Below, piece by piece: positions 35,072 to 44,337 of a DNA stretch of 64,000 nucleotides. Below the pieces are notes generated by a model. That model ran no database searches. It was not told the origin of the DNA and saw only the letters and a program-made list of their open reading frames with translations. This DNA is from JAGQIB01 sp041393395 (GTDB lineage: Bacteria > ARS69): NCBI GenBank assembly GCA_041393395.1, contig JAWKKG010000003.1, positions 806,001-870,000 on the forward strand, in the 5' to 3' direction. Both the position numbers and the translations under genes were made by a program. Position 1 is the stretch's first letter; each line of letters starts with the position of its first letter.

Positions 35072-37315
35072 ATGCGGCCGGCCCCCGTCCATCGGGCAGT
35101 TTTTTTCCTCGCGATCGTCCTCGCGTTGCCGGTCTCCGTCCGCGCAACTCCGGATTCCTCGCGCGCGGTCGTGCGCGTGCGGGTCACGGATGCGGTCTCG
35201 GGGGAACCGGTGCCGTTCGCGAACATCGTCCGCCTCGATCAACCGGGCGGCTGGCTCTGCGACGGACACGGTCTGTGCCACCCCCGTCTCGATCCGGCGA
35301 CCGAGGTGCGTGCTCGCGCGCTTCACGTCGGCTACGAGGACTCGGACGAGATCCGGTTCCGCGCGACGCGGGACGACACGGTGACCGTCGTTCTTCGCAT
35401 GGTCCCGCGACCGGTCGAGATTCCCACGATCACCGTGAGCGCGCGTGCGCAACCGAACCTCCGCGACAGCGCGGCGGCGATGCAGACGATCGACGGCGAG
35501 AGCGCGACCCCGCTGCCGAATCCCGCCGACGATGCGTTCCAGATGCTGCGCGTGCTGCCGGGCGTGACGTCCGGGGACATCGGAAACGAGTTCCGGCTGC
35601 GCGGCGGCGGCGTGGAGGAGACCCTCGTGCGGGTGGACGGGCTCGAGGTGCGCGAGCTGTTTCACGGTCGAGACTTCGGAGGGCTCACGGGAATCGTTCC
35701 CTTCTCGGCGGTGCAGCGGATGGACGTGTACTCCGCCGGGTTCCCCGCGCGATACGGGGGACGCCTCTCTGGCGTGGTCGAGCTCGAGCTCCGCGAGCGC
35801 GGCGAGGAGGGATGGCACGGCCGTGTCGCGGCCGATCTCACGTCGGCTCGGGCGCTGGTGGAGCGGCACGACGAGGGATCCTCGATCTTCCTGTCGTCGC
35901 GTGAGGGCTACCTCGATCGTGTGCTGGGTCGCATGACGTCCGGCACCGTGGTCGAGCCGGCCTACCGCGATCAGCTGCTCCGCGTCGTGACGCGGACGGG
36001 GGGAGCCGGCACGTTCACTTTCAACGCGCTCCGTTCCGAGGATCATGCGCGATTCGAGGACGGCATCGTGGACCACCAGGTCGATGCCGACTACCTCGAC
36101 GAGTACGCCTGGGCCACGTGGCGAGCGCATCTCGGATCGCGGGTCGTCGCGAGATCGACGGGATGGCTCGCGCGGACCGATCAGGAACGTCGGTCGGCGG
36201 AAGATCGTCGGGAGGATCTCTCGAGCTGGCGGCGCGGGGCCCGGACGGAGCTCACGCTTTCGCTCGGCGCGCACCGGCTCACGACCGGCGGACAGGTCGA
36301 GCACGAGGATGGCGACTACGCGATCCGGAGCACGAACGTCGCGCTCGTGGATGAGGACGGCCAGCTGTACTCCTTTGCCGCCCTGGATCGCGCGGGGGAC
36401 TTCGTCCGGCGCCGGTACTCCTGGTTCGTGCAGGACGAGCTGACCTGGGGGCGCCTCACCGTGAACGGGGGAGTTCGCTTCGAGAGCGGGCTGCACCAGG
36501 AAGGCACACGACGGGATCCCCGGGCGTCGGCCGCCTTCCTCGCGAGCTCCTCGACGACGCTGCACGCGGCCTGGGGTCGCTACGGTCAGAGTGCCGGCCT
36601 GCGTCTCTCCGGGCCGTCCGACTTCCCTCTGCTTTCGGAGCGCACCCAGGAGGCGGAGCACTTCGTGTTCGGCGTGGAGCAGCGAGTCGGCACGATCCGC
36701 CTCGGAGCGGACGTCTGGCGGAAGGACTTCCCCGTGCTGGACGGTGTGGTGACCCGCACGATCGGGGGAACGACGGAGCAGCACCTGATCCAGAACGGGA
36801 GTGCCGAGGGGATGGAGCTGTGGCTGCGGTCCAGCGGCCCCACCGCGAGCTGGTGGTTCGCGTACTCGCTCGGACGCTCCCGCTGGAGTGACGGGGATCG
36901 CTTCTTTGCGCGGGACTTCGATCAGCTGCACACGGTCGCGATCGCGAACACGTGGACGCTCGCCCGGAACTGGGACCTCGGCGTGGCGTATCGCTTCCAC
37001 ACGGGGACGCCGTACACACGGCAGAGCTGGAACCAGGACGGCGGCCCCGACTGGATCCTCACCGAGGGAATCCCGAACGCGCAGCGCCTTCCGGACTACC
37101 ACCGGGTCGACGTTCGGCTCCGACGGTGGTTCCGGTTCGACGGCTGGGAGATGTCGGTCTACGCCGATGCCCTGAATCTCACGAACCACGACAACGTGCT
37201 CTGGTACGCGTGGCGATTCCGGGATCCGGACGGCACGCGACGTTCCGACCCGGAACTCGTCACGCGGACCGGCGTGCCGGGAATCCCCTCGCTCGGCCTC
37301 GAGGTGCGCTGGTAG
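35072..37315 (+). CDS. TonB-dependent outer-membrane receptor
   Basis: This 747-residue protein has a signal peptide (AVFFLAIVLALPVSVRA). A carboxypeptidase-regulatory-like beta domain follows (about 30-115, VRVTDAVSGEPVPFANIV). Next is a plug (about 125-250; LRVLPGVTSGDIGNEFRLRG, DVYSAGFPARYGGRLSG), then a long beta-barrel ending LGLEVRW with the terminal aromatic. The N-terminal extra domain is common in FCB-type receptors. The ATG at 35072 starts the signal peptide directly; the open frame further upstream is not supported. Substrate is unknown, and no SusD-like, siderophore or cobalamin gene is next to it. A hairpin terminator starts at its stop codon. Confidence 0.88.
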   Translation: MRPAPVHRAVFFLAIVLALPVSVRATPDSSRAVVRVRVTDAVSGEPVPFANIVRLDQPGGWLCDGHGLCHPRLDPATEVRARALHVGYEDSDEIRFRATRDDTVTVVLRMVPRPVEIPTITVSARAQPNLRDSAAAMQTIDGESATPLPNPADDAFQMLRVLPGVTSGDIGNEFRLRGGGVEETLVRVDGLEVRELFHGRDFGGLTGIVPFSAVQRMDVYSAGFPARYGGRLSGVVELELRERGEEGWHGRVAADLTSARALVERHDEGSSIFLSSREGYLDRVLGRMTSGTVVEPAYRDQLLRVVTRTGGAGTFTFNALRSEDHARFEDGIVDHQVDADYLDEYAWATWRAHLGSRVVARSTGWLARTDQERRSAEDRREDLSSWRRGARTELTLSLGAHRLTTGGQVEHEDGDYAIRSTNVALVDEDGQLYSFAALDRAGDFVRRRYSWFVQDELTWGRLTVNGGVRFESGLHQEGTRRDPRASAAFLASSSTTLHAAWGRYGQSAGLRLSGPSDFPLLSERTQEAEHFVFGVEQRVGTIRLGADVWRKDFPVLDGVVTRTIGGTTEQHLIQNGSAEGMELWLRSSGPTASWWFAYSLGRSRWSDGDRFFARDFDQLHTVAIANTWTLARNWDLGVAYRFHTGTPYTRQSWNQDGGPDWILTEGIPNAQRLPDYHRVDVRLRRWFRFDGWEMSVYADALNLTNHDNVLWYAWRFRDPDGTRRSDPELVTRTGVPGIPSLGLEVRW

Positions 37316-37346
37316 AGCGGGCGACGTCCGCCGCCGCCGCCCGCTC
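37315..37346 (+). terminator. Hairpin terminator of the TonB receptor gene
   Basis: A 9-base stem (GAGCGGGCG with CGCCCGCTC) has a 14-base GC-rich loop and begins at the last base of the stop codon. It is followed by CGTTTCGTT. The U-tract is weak. Confidence 0.55.
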
Positions 37347-37387
37347 CGTTTCGTTCTCGTGCCGCCCCGGCTCGACCGGCGAGACCT

Positions 37388-38017
37388 CTAGCCCGGGACA
37401 GCCGCCCGCCCGCGCCACACCTGGCCGACATTTCGCCAATCGCGCGCTTGCTGTTCTTCCGGGCGGGTGAGACGCGCCCGTGCCGTGACGTGATAGAGCG
37501 GCAGGATCGCGATGCCCGCGACTTCGATCACCCGCCCGACCGCCTCCGGGAACCGCAGGTCCGCCGCTTCCGCCTCCTCCGCCAGCGCCGAGCGAACCGC
37601 CCGCAACGAGATCCGGCCGAGGGACACGACCAGACGCGGCCGACAGATGCGCAGCAGCTCCCGCACGTGTCCCGAACACTCCTCCACCGCGGTGACGACG
37701 GGAACCGCCGCTTCGAGTCGCCGCGCGTGGGGTCGGCACATCAGACACGGCGCGATCATCACGACGTCTCGCGGGATCTCTGCCGTGTTCAGGAGCTCGC
37801 CCAGATAGCGCAACGCGGCGTCTTCCGCCGTGAGGTCGAGTCGACGCTCCCCGGCGAGGACCTGACGCGGTGATCGCTCGATCAGCACGAGCAAGCCCTC
37901 GGCGATCCCGGGACGCTGGAAGCGCACGCCCGTCCGTCGCTCCGGTCCGAAGCAACGCTCGCACGTGGCCACGGTCGCCTCGAGCGCGGCGAGCTCCTGG
38001 CGGATCAGACCGGACAT
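37388..38017 (-). CDS. Uracil-DNA-glycosylase-superfamily protein, diverged second copy
   Basis: This 209-residue protein shares the frame of the UDG-superfamily protein at 34179-34805: CERC near residue 18, two later cysteines in APCLMCRPH and VEECSGHV, LVVSLGRISLRAV, and a C-terminal PLYHVTARARLTRPEEQQARDW segment close to the other copy's ending. The usual GEAPG motif is replaced by LVLIERSPRQ, so the catalytic site is probably altered. The cysteines could still hold an iron-sulfur cluster. The ATG has AGGAG upstream and overlaps the end of a small upstream gene by 13 bases. Its function is unclear. Confidence 0.6.
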   Translation of the reverse strand: MSGLIRQELAALEATVATCERCFGPERRTGVRFQRPGIAEGLLVLIERSPRQVLAGERRLDLTAEDAALRYLGELLNTAEIPRDVVMIAPCLMCRPHARRLEAAVPVVTAVEECSGHVRELLRICRPRLVVSLGRISLRAVRSALAEEAEAADLRFPEAVGRVIEVAGIAILPLYHVTARARLTRPEEQQARDWRNVGQVWRGRAAVPG

Positions 38018-38328
38018 TCGATCTCCTCGGGCTCGTCGTCCGGGAAATCGTCCTCGTCCGGGGGCCACGGGGGAAGCCGCACTCCGCCGCGGAGCTCGAG
38101 CGCTCGCGTGAGGCGACGGTCCACCCGGCTCACTCGCCACAGCAGGGTGGATCGCGGCCCGCGCCGCACGTCCCGCGGGACCGGGACGTTCAGCGCTCGA
38201 CACGCGCGCAGCCGGCGATGCAGCAGCCCTTCCAGCACGCAGTCGCCCACGAAGTCGCCGCCGGCCGAGTGCACCGGTGCGCGTGGGGTGGTGTCCGATC
38301 TTTGGGGCGGAAACGAGTCTGGTCCCAA
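38005..38328 (-). CDS. Small hypothetical protein with strong ribosome site and TTG start
   Basis: I do not recognise this 107-residue protein. The TTG at 38328 is preceded six bases upstream by a perfect AGGAGG, the best ribosome site in the area, so I read it as a real gene. The protein begins LGPDSFPPQRSD, has a basic central part (RRLRACRALNVPVPRDVRRG) and ends in an acidic tail (PPDEDDFPDDEPEEIECPV). Its 3' end overlaps the ATG of the UDG-like gene by 13 bases, which supports co-translation. It may assist that protein. Confidence 0.5.
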   Translation of the reverse strand: MGPDSFPPQRSDTTPRAPVHSAGGDFVGDCVLEGLLHRRLRACRALNVPVPRDVRRGPRSTLLWRVSRVDRRLTRALELRGGVRLPPWPPDEDDFPDDEPEEIECPV

Positions 38329-38505
38329 GGCGATCCTCCTTCTCCCGAGTGGAAACCCGGGGAGACGTCGACGCGCCGGAAGTTGACGCTCCGGCGGAGA
38401 GAGCCCGGAGAACGCGCGAGGGAGCGGCGCGAACACGGCGGGGGAGGAGACTGCAGGTCGCGTGCCAGACGGACTCGGCCTTCGGGGCGGCGACGCCGTC
38501 CGGGA

Positions 38506-39459
38506 TCAGACCAGCGCGCGCTCGATCGCGTCGAGGGTGGAGGCATCGAGCTTGACCCCGGCCGCCTTCACGTTCTCCTGCACCTGCTCGGGATGGCTCG
38601 CGCCGACGATCGCGGAGGCGACGCCGGGATCGCGCAGCACCCAGGCGAGCGCGAGTCGCGCGAGCGGGAGGCCGGCTTCGTCCGCGATCTTCGCGAGCCG
38701 CTCGACGCGGGCGAAGTTCTCCGGCGTGAGCATCGGACGCAGAAACCGTCCGCGTTGCTCGTGCGCGGCGCGCGAACCGGCGGGCGTCGCGTCCGCGCGG
38801 TACTTGCCGGTGAGCAGACCCTCGGCCAGCGGAGAAAACACGACCTGACCGACGCCATGTTCGCGACACCAGGGCAGCACGCTCGCCTCGATCGCCCGGT
38901 CGACCAGACTGTACGGCGGCTGGTTCGAGATCGGCGGCGCGGCGTGGGTCGCCTCGGCGATGCGATGCGCCTCGGCCATCTGCTCCGCCGACCACATCGA
39001 CACGCCCCAGTACAGCGTCTTGCCGGCCCGCACGAGATCGTCCATCGCCCGGACCGTCTCCGCGATCGGGACCGTCGGGTCCGGCCGGTGACACTGGAAC
39101 AGGTCGACGTAGTCCGTGCCGAGGCGGGTCAGGCTCGCGTTCAGCGACTCGTGGAGGTGCTTGCGCGACAGGCCGCGATCGTTCGGATTGTCCGACATCG
39201 GGAAGTACGCCTTCGTGGCGATCACGAGGTCGGCGCGACGGATTCCCGAGAGCGCTCGGCCCAGGACCCGTTCCGCCTCGCCGCCCGCGTACACGTCGGC
39301 GGTGTCGAAGAACAGGACTCCGGCATCGAGAGCGGTCCGGATGCACGCGATCGACGTCCGGTCGTCGACCCCCGCGCCGTACGTGAGCCAGCTGCCGAGG
39401 CCGATCTCGCTGACCGTGAGTCCCGACCTCCCGATCCGGCGATAGGTCATGTCGCTCAT
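38506..39459 (-). CDS. Aldo/keto reductase
   Basis: This 317-residue NADPH-dependent aldo/keto reductase is of the Kv-beta/YghZ type. It begins YRRIGRSGLTVSEIGLGSW and carries the catalytic aspartate and tyrosine in FFDTADVYAGGEAE, the lysine in DLVIATKAYF, the histidine in DLFQCHRPDP, and the cofactor region near ASAIVGASHPEQVQENV. The ATG at 39459 has the near-perfect AGGAGGTG upstream. It reduces carbonyl compounds; the in vivo substrate cannot be deduced. It is transcribed alone, divergent from the RNA methyltransferase gene. Confidence 0.9.
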   Translation of the reverse strand: MSDMTYRRIGRSGLTVSEIGLGSWLTYGAGVDDRTSIACIRTALDAGVLFFDTADVYAGGEAERVLGRALSGIRRADLVIATKAYFPMSDNPNDRGLSRKHLHESLNASLTRLGTDYVDLFQCHRPDPTVPIAETVRAMDDLVRAGKTLYWGVSMWSAEQMAEAHRIAEATHAAPPISNQPPYSLVDRAIEASVLPWCREHGVGQVVFSPLAEGLLTGKYRADATPAGSRAAHEQRGRFLRPMLTPENFARVERLAKIADEAGLPLARLALAWVLRDPGVASAIVGASHPEQVQENVKAAGVKLDASTLDAIERALV

Positions 39460-39543
39460 TCGCGCACCTCCTGGGTACCGAATCGCAGGATGGCAGGGAA
39501 CGCGGACTGGCGCAACGACCCGGCATCGTGCCATTCTGCCCGG

Positions 39544-40866
39544 ATGGAACAGATCGAGACGACGGGATTCGACATCGGCACGGTCCTCGAGCTGGCGGGC
39601 GAGCGGGCGGTCCCCGGCGGCCGCGTGCTGGCGCGCGCCGAGGGCAAGATCGTGCTCGTGGCCGGGGCGCTGCCCGGCGAGCGGGTGCGGGCGCGGATCA
39701 CGCGCGACGAGAAGCGCTGGTCCGAGGCCGAGGTCGTGGAGGTGCTCGAGGCGAATCCACGCCGCCGCGCGGCCCCGTGCCCCCACGCCGACGCTTGCGG
39801 CGGCTGCGACTGGCAGTTCGCCGAGCGCGACCTCCAGCTCGAGATGAAGCGCGAGATCGTGCTCGACTGCTTCCGTCGCATCGGCGGACTCGACGTGGAA
39901 GACCGCCTCGAGGGACCGGAGCCGATCGGTGACGAGTTCGGCGTGCGCCAGCGAATCGGACTCACGTTCGACCCGGCGGGACGCCCCGGTTTGCTCGCGC
40001 GCGGCTCGCACGACGCGGTCCCGATCGAGTCGTGCCTCCTGATGCGTCGCGAGCTGAACGAGGTCGTGCTGCCGTGGCTGCGCCTGGCCCCCCCGTGGAA
40101 GCGCGTGAACGTCCGGATCGACTCCGCCGGACGCAGCGTGCTGCTGTTCGAGACGGGCGATCCGCCGTCCGAGAAAGACCGCAAGCGTTACGGGAAGATC
40201 ACCGCCGCCATGGATCGGCCGCCGGAGATCGTGGGGCTGCTCGCGGACCGCATCCCGCTCGCCGGTGAACGCGAGCTCCGCTACGAGGTCGCGGGGTCCG
40301 AGCTCACCGCCGACGCCGCGTCGTTTTTCCAGGGCAGTCTGCCCGGCGCGGAACGCCTGGTGGAGATCGTGCGCGAGATGATCGGCGACGATCGGAACGG
40401 CCAGCTCCTCGACCTGTACTCGGGCGTGGGACTGTTCGCGGTGTGTCTCGGGCGCGGTTTCTCCCGGGTGATCGCGGCGGAATCGGACGGACGCGCCGCG
40501 CGGCACCTGAAGCGCAACCTCAAGCGCAACGGAATCCGGGGCGAGGCGCGCGCCGAGCCGGCACTCGTGACGCTGCGGACGGCGCCCGTAGCGGAGCGCG
40601 AGACGATCATCGTGGATCCGCCGCGCGCCGGCCTCGACAAGGAAGCGCGCCGGGCGCTGGTGGGGCGGGAGCCGGCCCGCATCGTGTCGATCTCGTGCGA
40701 TCCGGCCACGGCCGCGCGGGACACCGCGGTGTTCCTGCGCGCCGGCTATCGACTCGAGCGGATCGTGGCCGTGGATCTGTTCCCGGTGACGGCGCACGTG
40801 GAGACCGTGGCGCTCCTGGTGCGGGAAGACGTCGCCGGTGGCGATCAGGGCGCGACCGCGCCGTAA
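39544..40866 (+). CDS. RlmD/TrmA-family RNA (uracil-5-) methyltransferase
   Basis: This 440-residue class I methyltransferase makes 5-methyluridine in rRNA or tRNA. It has an N-terminal TRAM domain (about 8-65), a cysteine cluster CPHADACGGCDWQ for a [4Fe-4S] centre, the SAM-binding LLDLYSGVGLFAV, and the catalytic segment VSISCDPATAARD with the nucleophilic cysteine. IIVDPPRAGLDKEARRAL is also typical. It has no ribosome site; CATTCT ends six bases upstream of the ATG, so a leaderless message is possible. Its 3' end overlaps the convergent LOG-family gene by 22 bases. Which uridine it targets is not readable. Confidence 0.88.
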   Translation: MEQIETTGFDIGTVLELAGERAVPGGRVLARAEGKIVLVAGALPGERVRARITRDEKRWSEAEVVEVLEANPRRRAAPCPHADACGGCDWQFAERDLQLEMKREIVLDCFRRIGGLDVEDRLEGPEPIGDEFGVRQRIGLTFDPAGRPGLLARGSHDAVPIESCLLMRRELNEVVLPWLRLAPPWKRVNVRIDSAGRSVLLFETGDPPSEKDRKRYGKITAAMDRPPEIVGLLADRIPLAGERELRYEVAGSELTADAASFFQGSLPGAERLVEIVREMIGDDRNGQLLDLYSGVGLFAVCLGRGFSRVIAAESDGRAARHLKRNLKRNGIRGEARAEPALVTLRTAPVAERETIIVDPPRAGLDKEARRALVGREPARIVSISCDPATAARDTAVFLRAGYRLERIVAVDLFPVTAHVETVALLVREDVAGGDQGATAP

Positions 40867-41840
40867 CCTCCCGCGCCGTCCGGCGATCCGTCCACGTGGA
40901 CGCCGCGCGCGTGGTACCAGCGTCGGATCTTGTCCCAGGCCTCGCCGCCCGTCTCCGCGAACTGGAACAGCGAAACGTCGTCCGGCGCGATCACGCCTTC
41001 CGCCGCGAGGTGCTCCGCGTCGAACGCCTTCCGCCAGAAGCTCTCGCCCACGAGGATCACCGGCAGGTGCGGCAGCTTGCCGGTCTGGATCAGGGTGAGC
41101 ATCTCGAACAGCTCGTCGAACGTTCCGAAACCGCCCGGGAACGCGACCAGTGCGCGCGCCCTCATCGCGAAGTGCATCTTGCGGATCGCGAAGTACGCGA
41201 ACTGGAACGCGAGGCCCGGCGTGATGTAGGGATTCGGGAACTGCTCGTGCGGCAGCGTGATGTTCAGTCCGATCGACGGCGCGCCCGCGTCGAACGCGCC
41301 GCGGTTGCCCGCCTCCATGACGCCGGGGCCGCCGCCGGTGACGATGACCCACTGGCGCCGCCCGCGTTCGTCCGGTCGGCTCGCCTCGGACGCGATGCGG
41401 GCGAAGTCGCGCGCGGCGTCGTAGTACTTCGCCTTCGCGAGCACGTTCTCGGCGATCGCGACCGCGCGCCGCCGGGTCGTGTCCTCCGGATGCTCCGCGA
41501 GCGCGCGTCGGGCCGTCTCGAGCCGACGTTTCGCCTCGGCCTCCTCGACGACCCGCGTGCCGCCGAACACCACGATCGTGGACTCGATGCCGTGCGCGCG
41601 CAGGCGCAGCTCCGGCTTCAGGTAGTCGAGCGCCAGCCGGAACTGCCGGGTCTCGTCCTCCTCGAGGAAATCGTGATCCTCGAACGCGCGACGGTACGAG
41701 GGATCGGACACGATCGCGCGCGTGCGATCCGGCGCGCCCGGGTCGTCCTCCGCCGGCTTCGGCTGGCTGTACGGGGAAGGCTCGAGCGGGCAGTACGGCC
41801 CGAGCGTGTCGCGTTCCGGACGCTCCAGCGGATCCCTCAC
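40845..41840 (-). CDS. LOG-family (TIGR00730) nucleotide phosphoribohydrolase-like protein
   Basis: This 331-residue Rossmann-like protein carries the two LOG signatures, TGGGPGVMEAGNRGA and FPGGFGTFDELFEML, used by enzymes that release the base from nucleoside monophosphates (first known from cytokinin activation). An N-terminal extension of about 110 residues, partly charged helix, precedes the domain. The GTG start overlaps the beta-CASP nuclease stop as GTGA, so the two genes are translated together. Pairing with an RNA nuclease fits nucleotide salvage, but that is inference. Confidence 0.88.
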   Translation of the reverse strand: MRDPLERPERDTLGPYCPLEPSPYSQPKPAEDDPGAPDRTRAIVSDPSYRRAFEDHDFLEEDETRQFRLALDYLKPELRLRAHGIESTIVVFGGTRVVEEAEAKRRLETARRALAEHPEDTTRRRAVAIAENVLAKAKYYDAARDFARIASEASRPDERGRRQWVIVTGGGPGVMEAGNRGAFDAGAPSIGLNITLPHEQFPNPYITPGLAFQFAYFAIRKMHFAMRARALVAFPGGFGTFDELFEMLTLIQTGKLPHLPVILVGESFWRKAFDAEHLAAEGVIAPDDVSLFQFAETGGEAWDKIRRWYHARGVHVDGSPDGAGGYGAVAP

Positions 41841-43219
41841 GAGGCGCCCCCGATCTCGAATCGATCGCCGAGTGCCGGCACCACGACCTTCGGCGCGCCG
41901 GCCTTTTCCAGACGCTTGGCGACGGCCTCGGCGGCCTCCGGCTCCCCGTGGGTCACGTAGGTCACGCGGGGGGCGCGCGCGCCCGAGTCGAACCAGCGGG
42001 CGAGCTCGTCCTCGTCGGCGTGGCCGGACAGACCGTTGAGCACCTCGACGCGGCACCGGATCGGGACGTCGCGGCCGTGGATGCGGATGTACTTCTCGCG
42101 ATTCAGCAGGCGGCGTCCGCGGGTTCCTTCGGCCTGGTATCCGACCAGAAGCACGAGGTTCCGGGGCTCGCTCGCGTGGTTCTTGAGATGGTGCAGGATG
42201 CGGCCACCGGTGAGCATGCCGCTGCCGGCGATGATGATGCGCGGACCCTTGGCCTCGTTCAGCGCGATCGACTCCTCCGTGGAGGAGTGCATCTTCACGC
42301 GATCGAGAAAGTCGTTCTCGCAGCACGCGACGTCCTCGTCGACCCAGCGCGGATCGAGGTGCGCGTAGTAGACCTTCGAGGCCTTGATCGCCATGGGGCT
42401 GTCGAGATGGATCGGGACCTTCGGGAGCCCGCCCGAGGCCATCTCGCGCAGGAGCAGCAGCGCGATCAGCTGGGAGCGACCGAGCGCGAACGCCGGGATC
42501 ATCACGATGCCGCCGGCGTCGAGCGACGCGGCGACCTTCTCGTAGACCTCCTCGCGCAGCTCGGGATGATGGCGGCCGCCGTACGTCGACTCGATGACGA
42601 GCACGTCGCATTCCGGACGGGTCTCGGGATCCGGGTGCAGCGGGAAGTCGTAGCGCCCCACGTCGCCGCTGAAGACGATCCGCTGGGTGGCGCCGTTCTC
42701 CTTCGCCTCGATCTCGATCGAGGAGGCGCCGAGCAGGTGGCCGGACTCGAGCCAGCGGGCGCGCAGTCCGTCGGCCAGCTCGTGCCACGCGTCCGGTTTC
42801 ACGGAGCGGAAGCGCTTCATCACGCGGGCGGCGTCGTCGCTGTCGAACAGCGGGAGCGCAGGTTTGTGGCGGGAGTGGCCCTTGCGGTTCGCGTACTCCG
42901 CGTCCTCTTCCTGCAGCTTCGCGGCGTCGGCGAGGACGATCCCCGTGAGCTGGGCGGAGGGCTCGGTCGTGAGCACGTCGCCGCGGAACCCCTGATTGTA
43001 CAGTCGGGGCAGCATGCCGGAGTGGTCGAGGTGGGCGTGCGTGAGCAGCACGCGGTCGATCTCCTCGGGGTCGAACGGAGGCTCCTCCCAGTTCAGGGCG
43101 CGGAGCTGCTTGAGCCCCTGGAACATCCCGCAGTCGACGAGGAGCTTGTGGTCCCGATGCTCCAGCAAGTAGCGCGAGCCGGTCACTGTTCCGGCGGCGC
43201 CGAGGAAAGACAGGTGCAT
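41837..43219 (-). CDS. Beta-CASP metallo-beta-lactamase-fold ribonuclease
   Basis: This 460-residue protein has the metallo-beta-lactamase zinc motif LTHAHLDHSGMLP and the beta-CASP features VLVIESTYGGRHH, PAFALGRSQ, IIAGSGMLTGGRILHHLKNH and GLSGHADEDEL near the C-terminus. This is the TTHA0252-like group of bacterial RNA nucleases related to the eukaryotic mRNA 3'-end processing factor. The ATG has GGGAGGG upstream. It is translationally coupled to the LOG-family gene. Confidence 0.92.
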   Translation of the reverse strand: MHLSFLGAAGTVTGSRYLLEHRDHKLLVDCGMFQGLKQLRALNWEEPPFDPEEIDRVLLTHAHLDHSGMLPRLYNQGFRGDVLTTEPSAQLTGIVLADAAKLQEEDAEYANRKGHSRHKPALPLFDSDDAARVMKRFRSVKPDAWHELADGLRARWLESGHLLGASSIEIEAKENGATQRIVFSGDVGRYDFPLHPDPETRPECDVLVIESTYGGRHHPELREEVYEKVAASLDAGGIVMIPAFALGRSQLIALLLLREMASGGLPKVPIHLDSPMAIKASKVYYAHLDPRWVDEDVACCENDFLDRVKMHSSTEESIALNEAKGPRIIIAGSGMLTGGRILHHLKNHASEPRNLVLLVGYQAEGTRGRRLLNREKYIRIHGRDVPIRCRVEVLNGLSGHADEDELARWFDSGARAPRVTYVTHGEPEAAEAVAKRLEKAGAPKVVVPALGDRFEIGGAS

Positions 43220-43434
43220 TCGTACCCTCCCGGAAGGGCGCCGAGGATACACCCTGCGGAGTGTCGCGTCCGGACGGGGGCCGTTCGGTGCCTGGTGCGC
43301 CGCCCGCACCGCCGCCCGCCACCGAACGATCGTTCGAAGCGGGGAGACGGGCCGCGAATAGCTGCCCACTAGATTTGTTCGCTCAATTCTGGATCCCCGT
43401 CGGTCGATTTCTGCGGAAGAACCGGGAGGTCGCC

Positions 43435-44256
43435 GTGGAAACGAGATCCGTCGACGCGCTCGCGCGCGCTCTCCAGATCCAGAAGACCATGGCCCAGGAG
43501 CTCGTCTCCTCGGCCTCGACGCGCGCTCTCGAGACTCCGGCAGCCGGCGGGTCCTGTTCCTCGTGCTCGGACGGGGACAAGGTCTCGATCTCCGCCGAGG
43601 CGCGGGCGCTGGCGGAGGCCATCGCTCCGGACGCGCCGGAGGATCCGGACGGCCCACCCGGCACCGACGACGGGGACGGCGAGCCCACCGATCTCGAAGG
43701 GGCGAATCCGTCGAACGGTCCGCGCGAGCTGAGCGCGGAGGATCAGGGACGGGTCCGCGAGCTGCAGACGCGCGATCGCGAAGTGCGCGCTCACGAGGCC
43801 GCGCACGGCTCGGCCGGCGGCGCACTCGCCGGCGGCGCCAGCTTCACGCTCGAGACGGGACCGGATGGTCGCCAGTACGCGGTGGGCGGCGAGGTCCCGA
43901 TCACGATCGCCGAGGGCAGCACGCCCGCGGAGACGATTCGCAACGCCCAGCAGGTGCGGCGCGCGGCGCTGGCGCCGGCCGAGCCGAGCGCGGCGGACCG
44001 TCAGGTCGCGGCCGATGCGTCGGCGCTGGAGACTCGCGCCCGCGTCGAGCAGGCCCGGGAAAGTGGAAGCAGTGGTGCGGAGGGGGGAGAAGCGACTCCG
44101 GGAACGATCGAAGGGAAAGTCGATCGACCCGAGGAGCTCCCGGAAGCGCAGAACGCGACCGCGGTCGAGGCGGGGGGATCCGTCGACCCGCGGGCGCGCG
44201 CGTACGCCGGGGATCTGGTGGCACAGCTCGAGCCTGCGCTCGATCTGTTCGCCTAG
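43435..44256 (+). CDS. Putative metalloprotease of the CJM1_0395/SprA-related family
   Basis: This 273-residue protein has the conserved core RELQTRDREVRAHEAAHGSAG, with the HEAAH zinc-protease-like motif. GPDGRQYAVGGEVPI and ETIRNAQQVRRAALAPAEPS follow, which together define the family. The flanks are low complexity: an acidic Pro/Gly/Asp stretch before the core (PEDPDGPPGTDDGDGEPTD) and a Ser/Gly/Glu-rich tail. It has no signal peptide. The GTG start has GGGAGGT four bases upstream. In other bacteria this family can occur with flagellar or surface genes, but none are in this window. A hairpin terminator follows. Confidence 0.75.
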   Translation: METRSVDALARALQIQKTMAQELVSSASTRALETPAAGGSCSSCSDGDKVSISAEARALAEAIAPDAPEDPDGPPGTDDGDGEPTDLEGANPSNGPRELSAEDQGRVRELQTRDREVRAHEAAHGSAGGALAGGASFTLETGPDGRQYAVGGEVPITIAEGSTPAETIRNAQQVRRAALAPAEPSAADRQVAADASALETRARVEQARESGSSGAEGGEATPGTIEGKVDRPEELPEAQNATAVEAGGSVDPRARAYAGDLVAQLEPALDLFA

Positions 44257-44280
44257 CAGACGTTCGGAGCTCTTCCCACG

Positions 44281-44310
44281 GCGCCCCGTTCTCGAGAGAG
44301 AGCGGGGCGC
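44281..44310 (+). terminator. Hairpin terminator after the SprA-like gene
   Basis: A 13-base stem with one G-T wobble (GCGCCCCGTTCTC with GAGAGCGGGGCGC) and a GAGA loop. It lies 24 bases past the stop, followed by TTCTGCG. Confidence 0.65.
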
Positions 44311-44337
44311 TTCTGCGTGCGGCTCCTGCGCGCGTGA

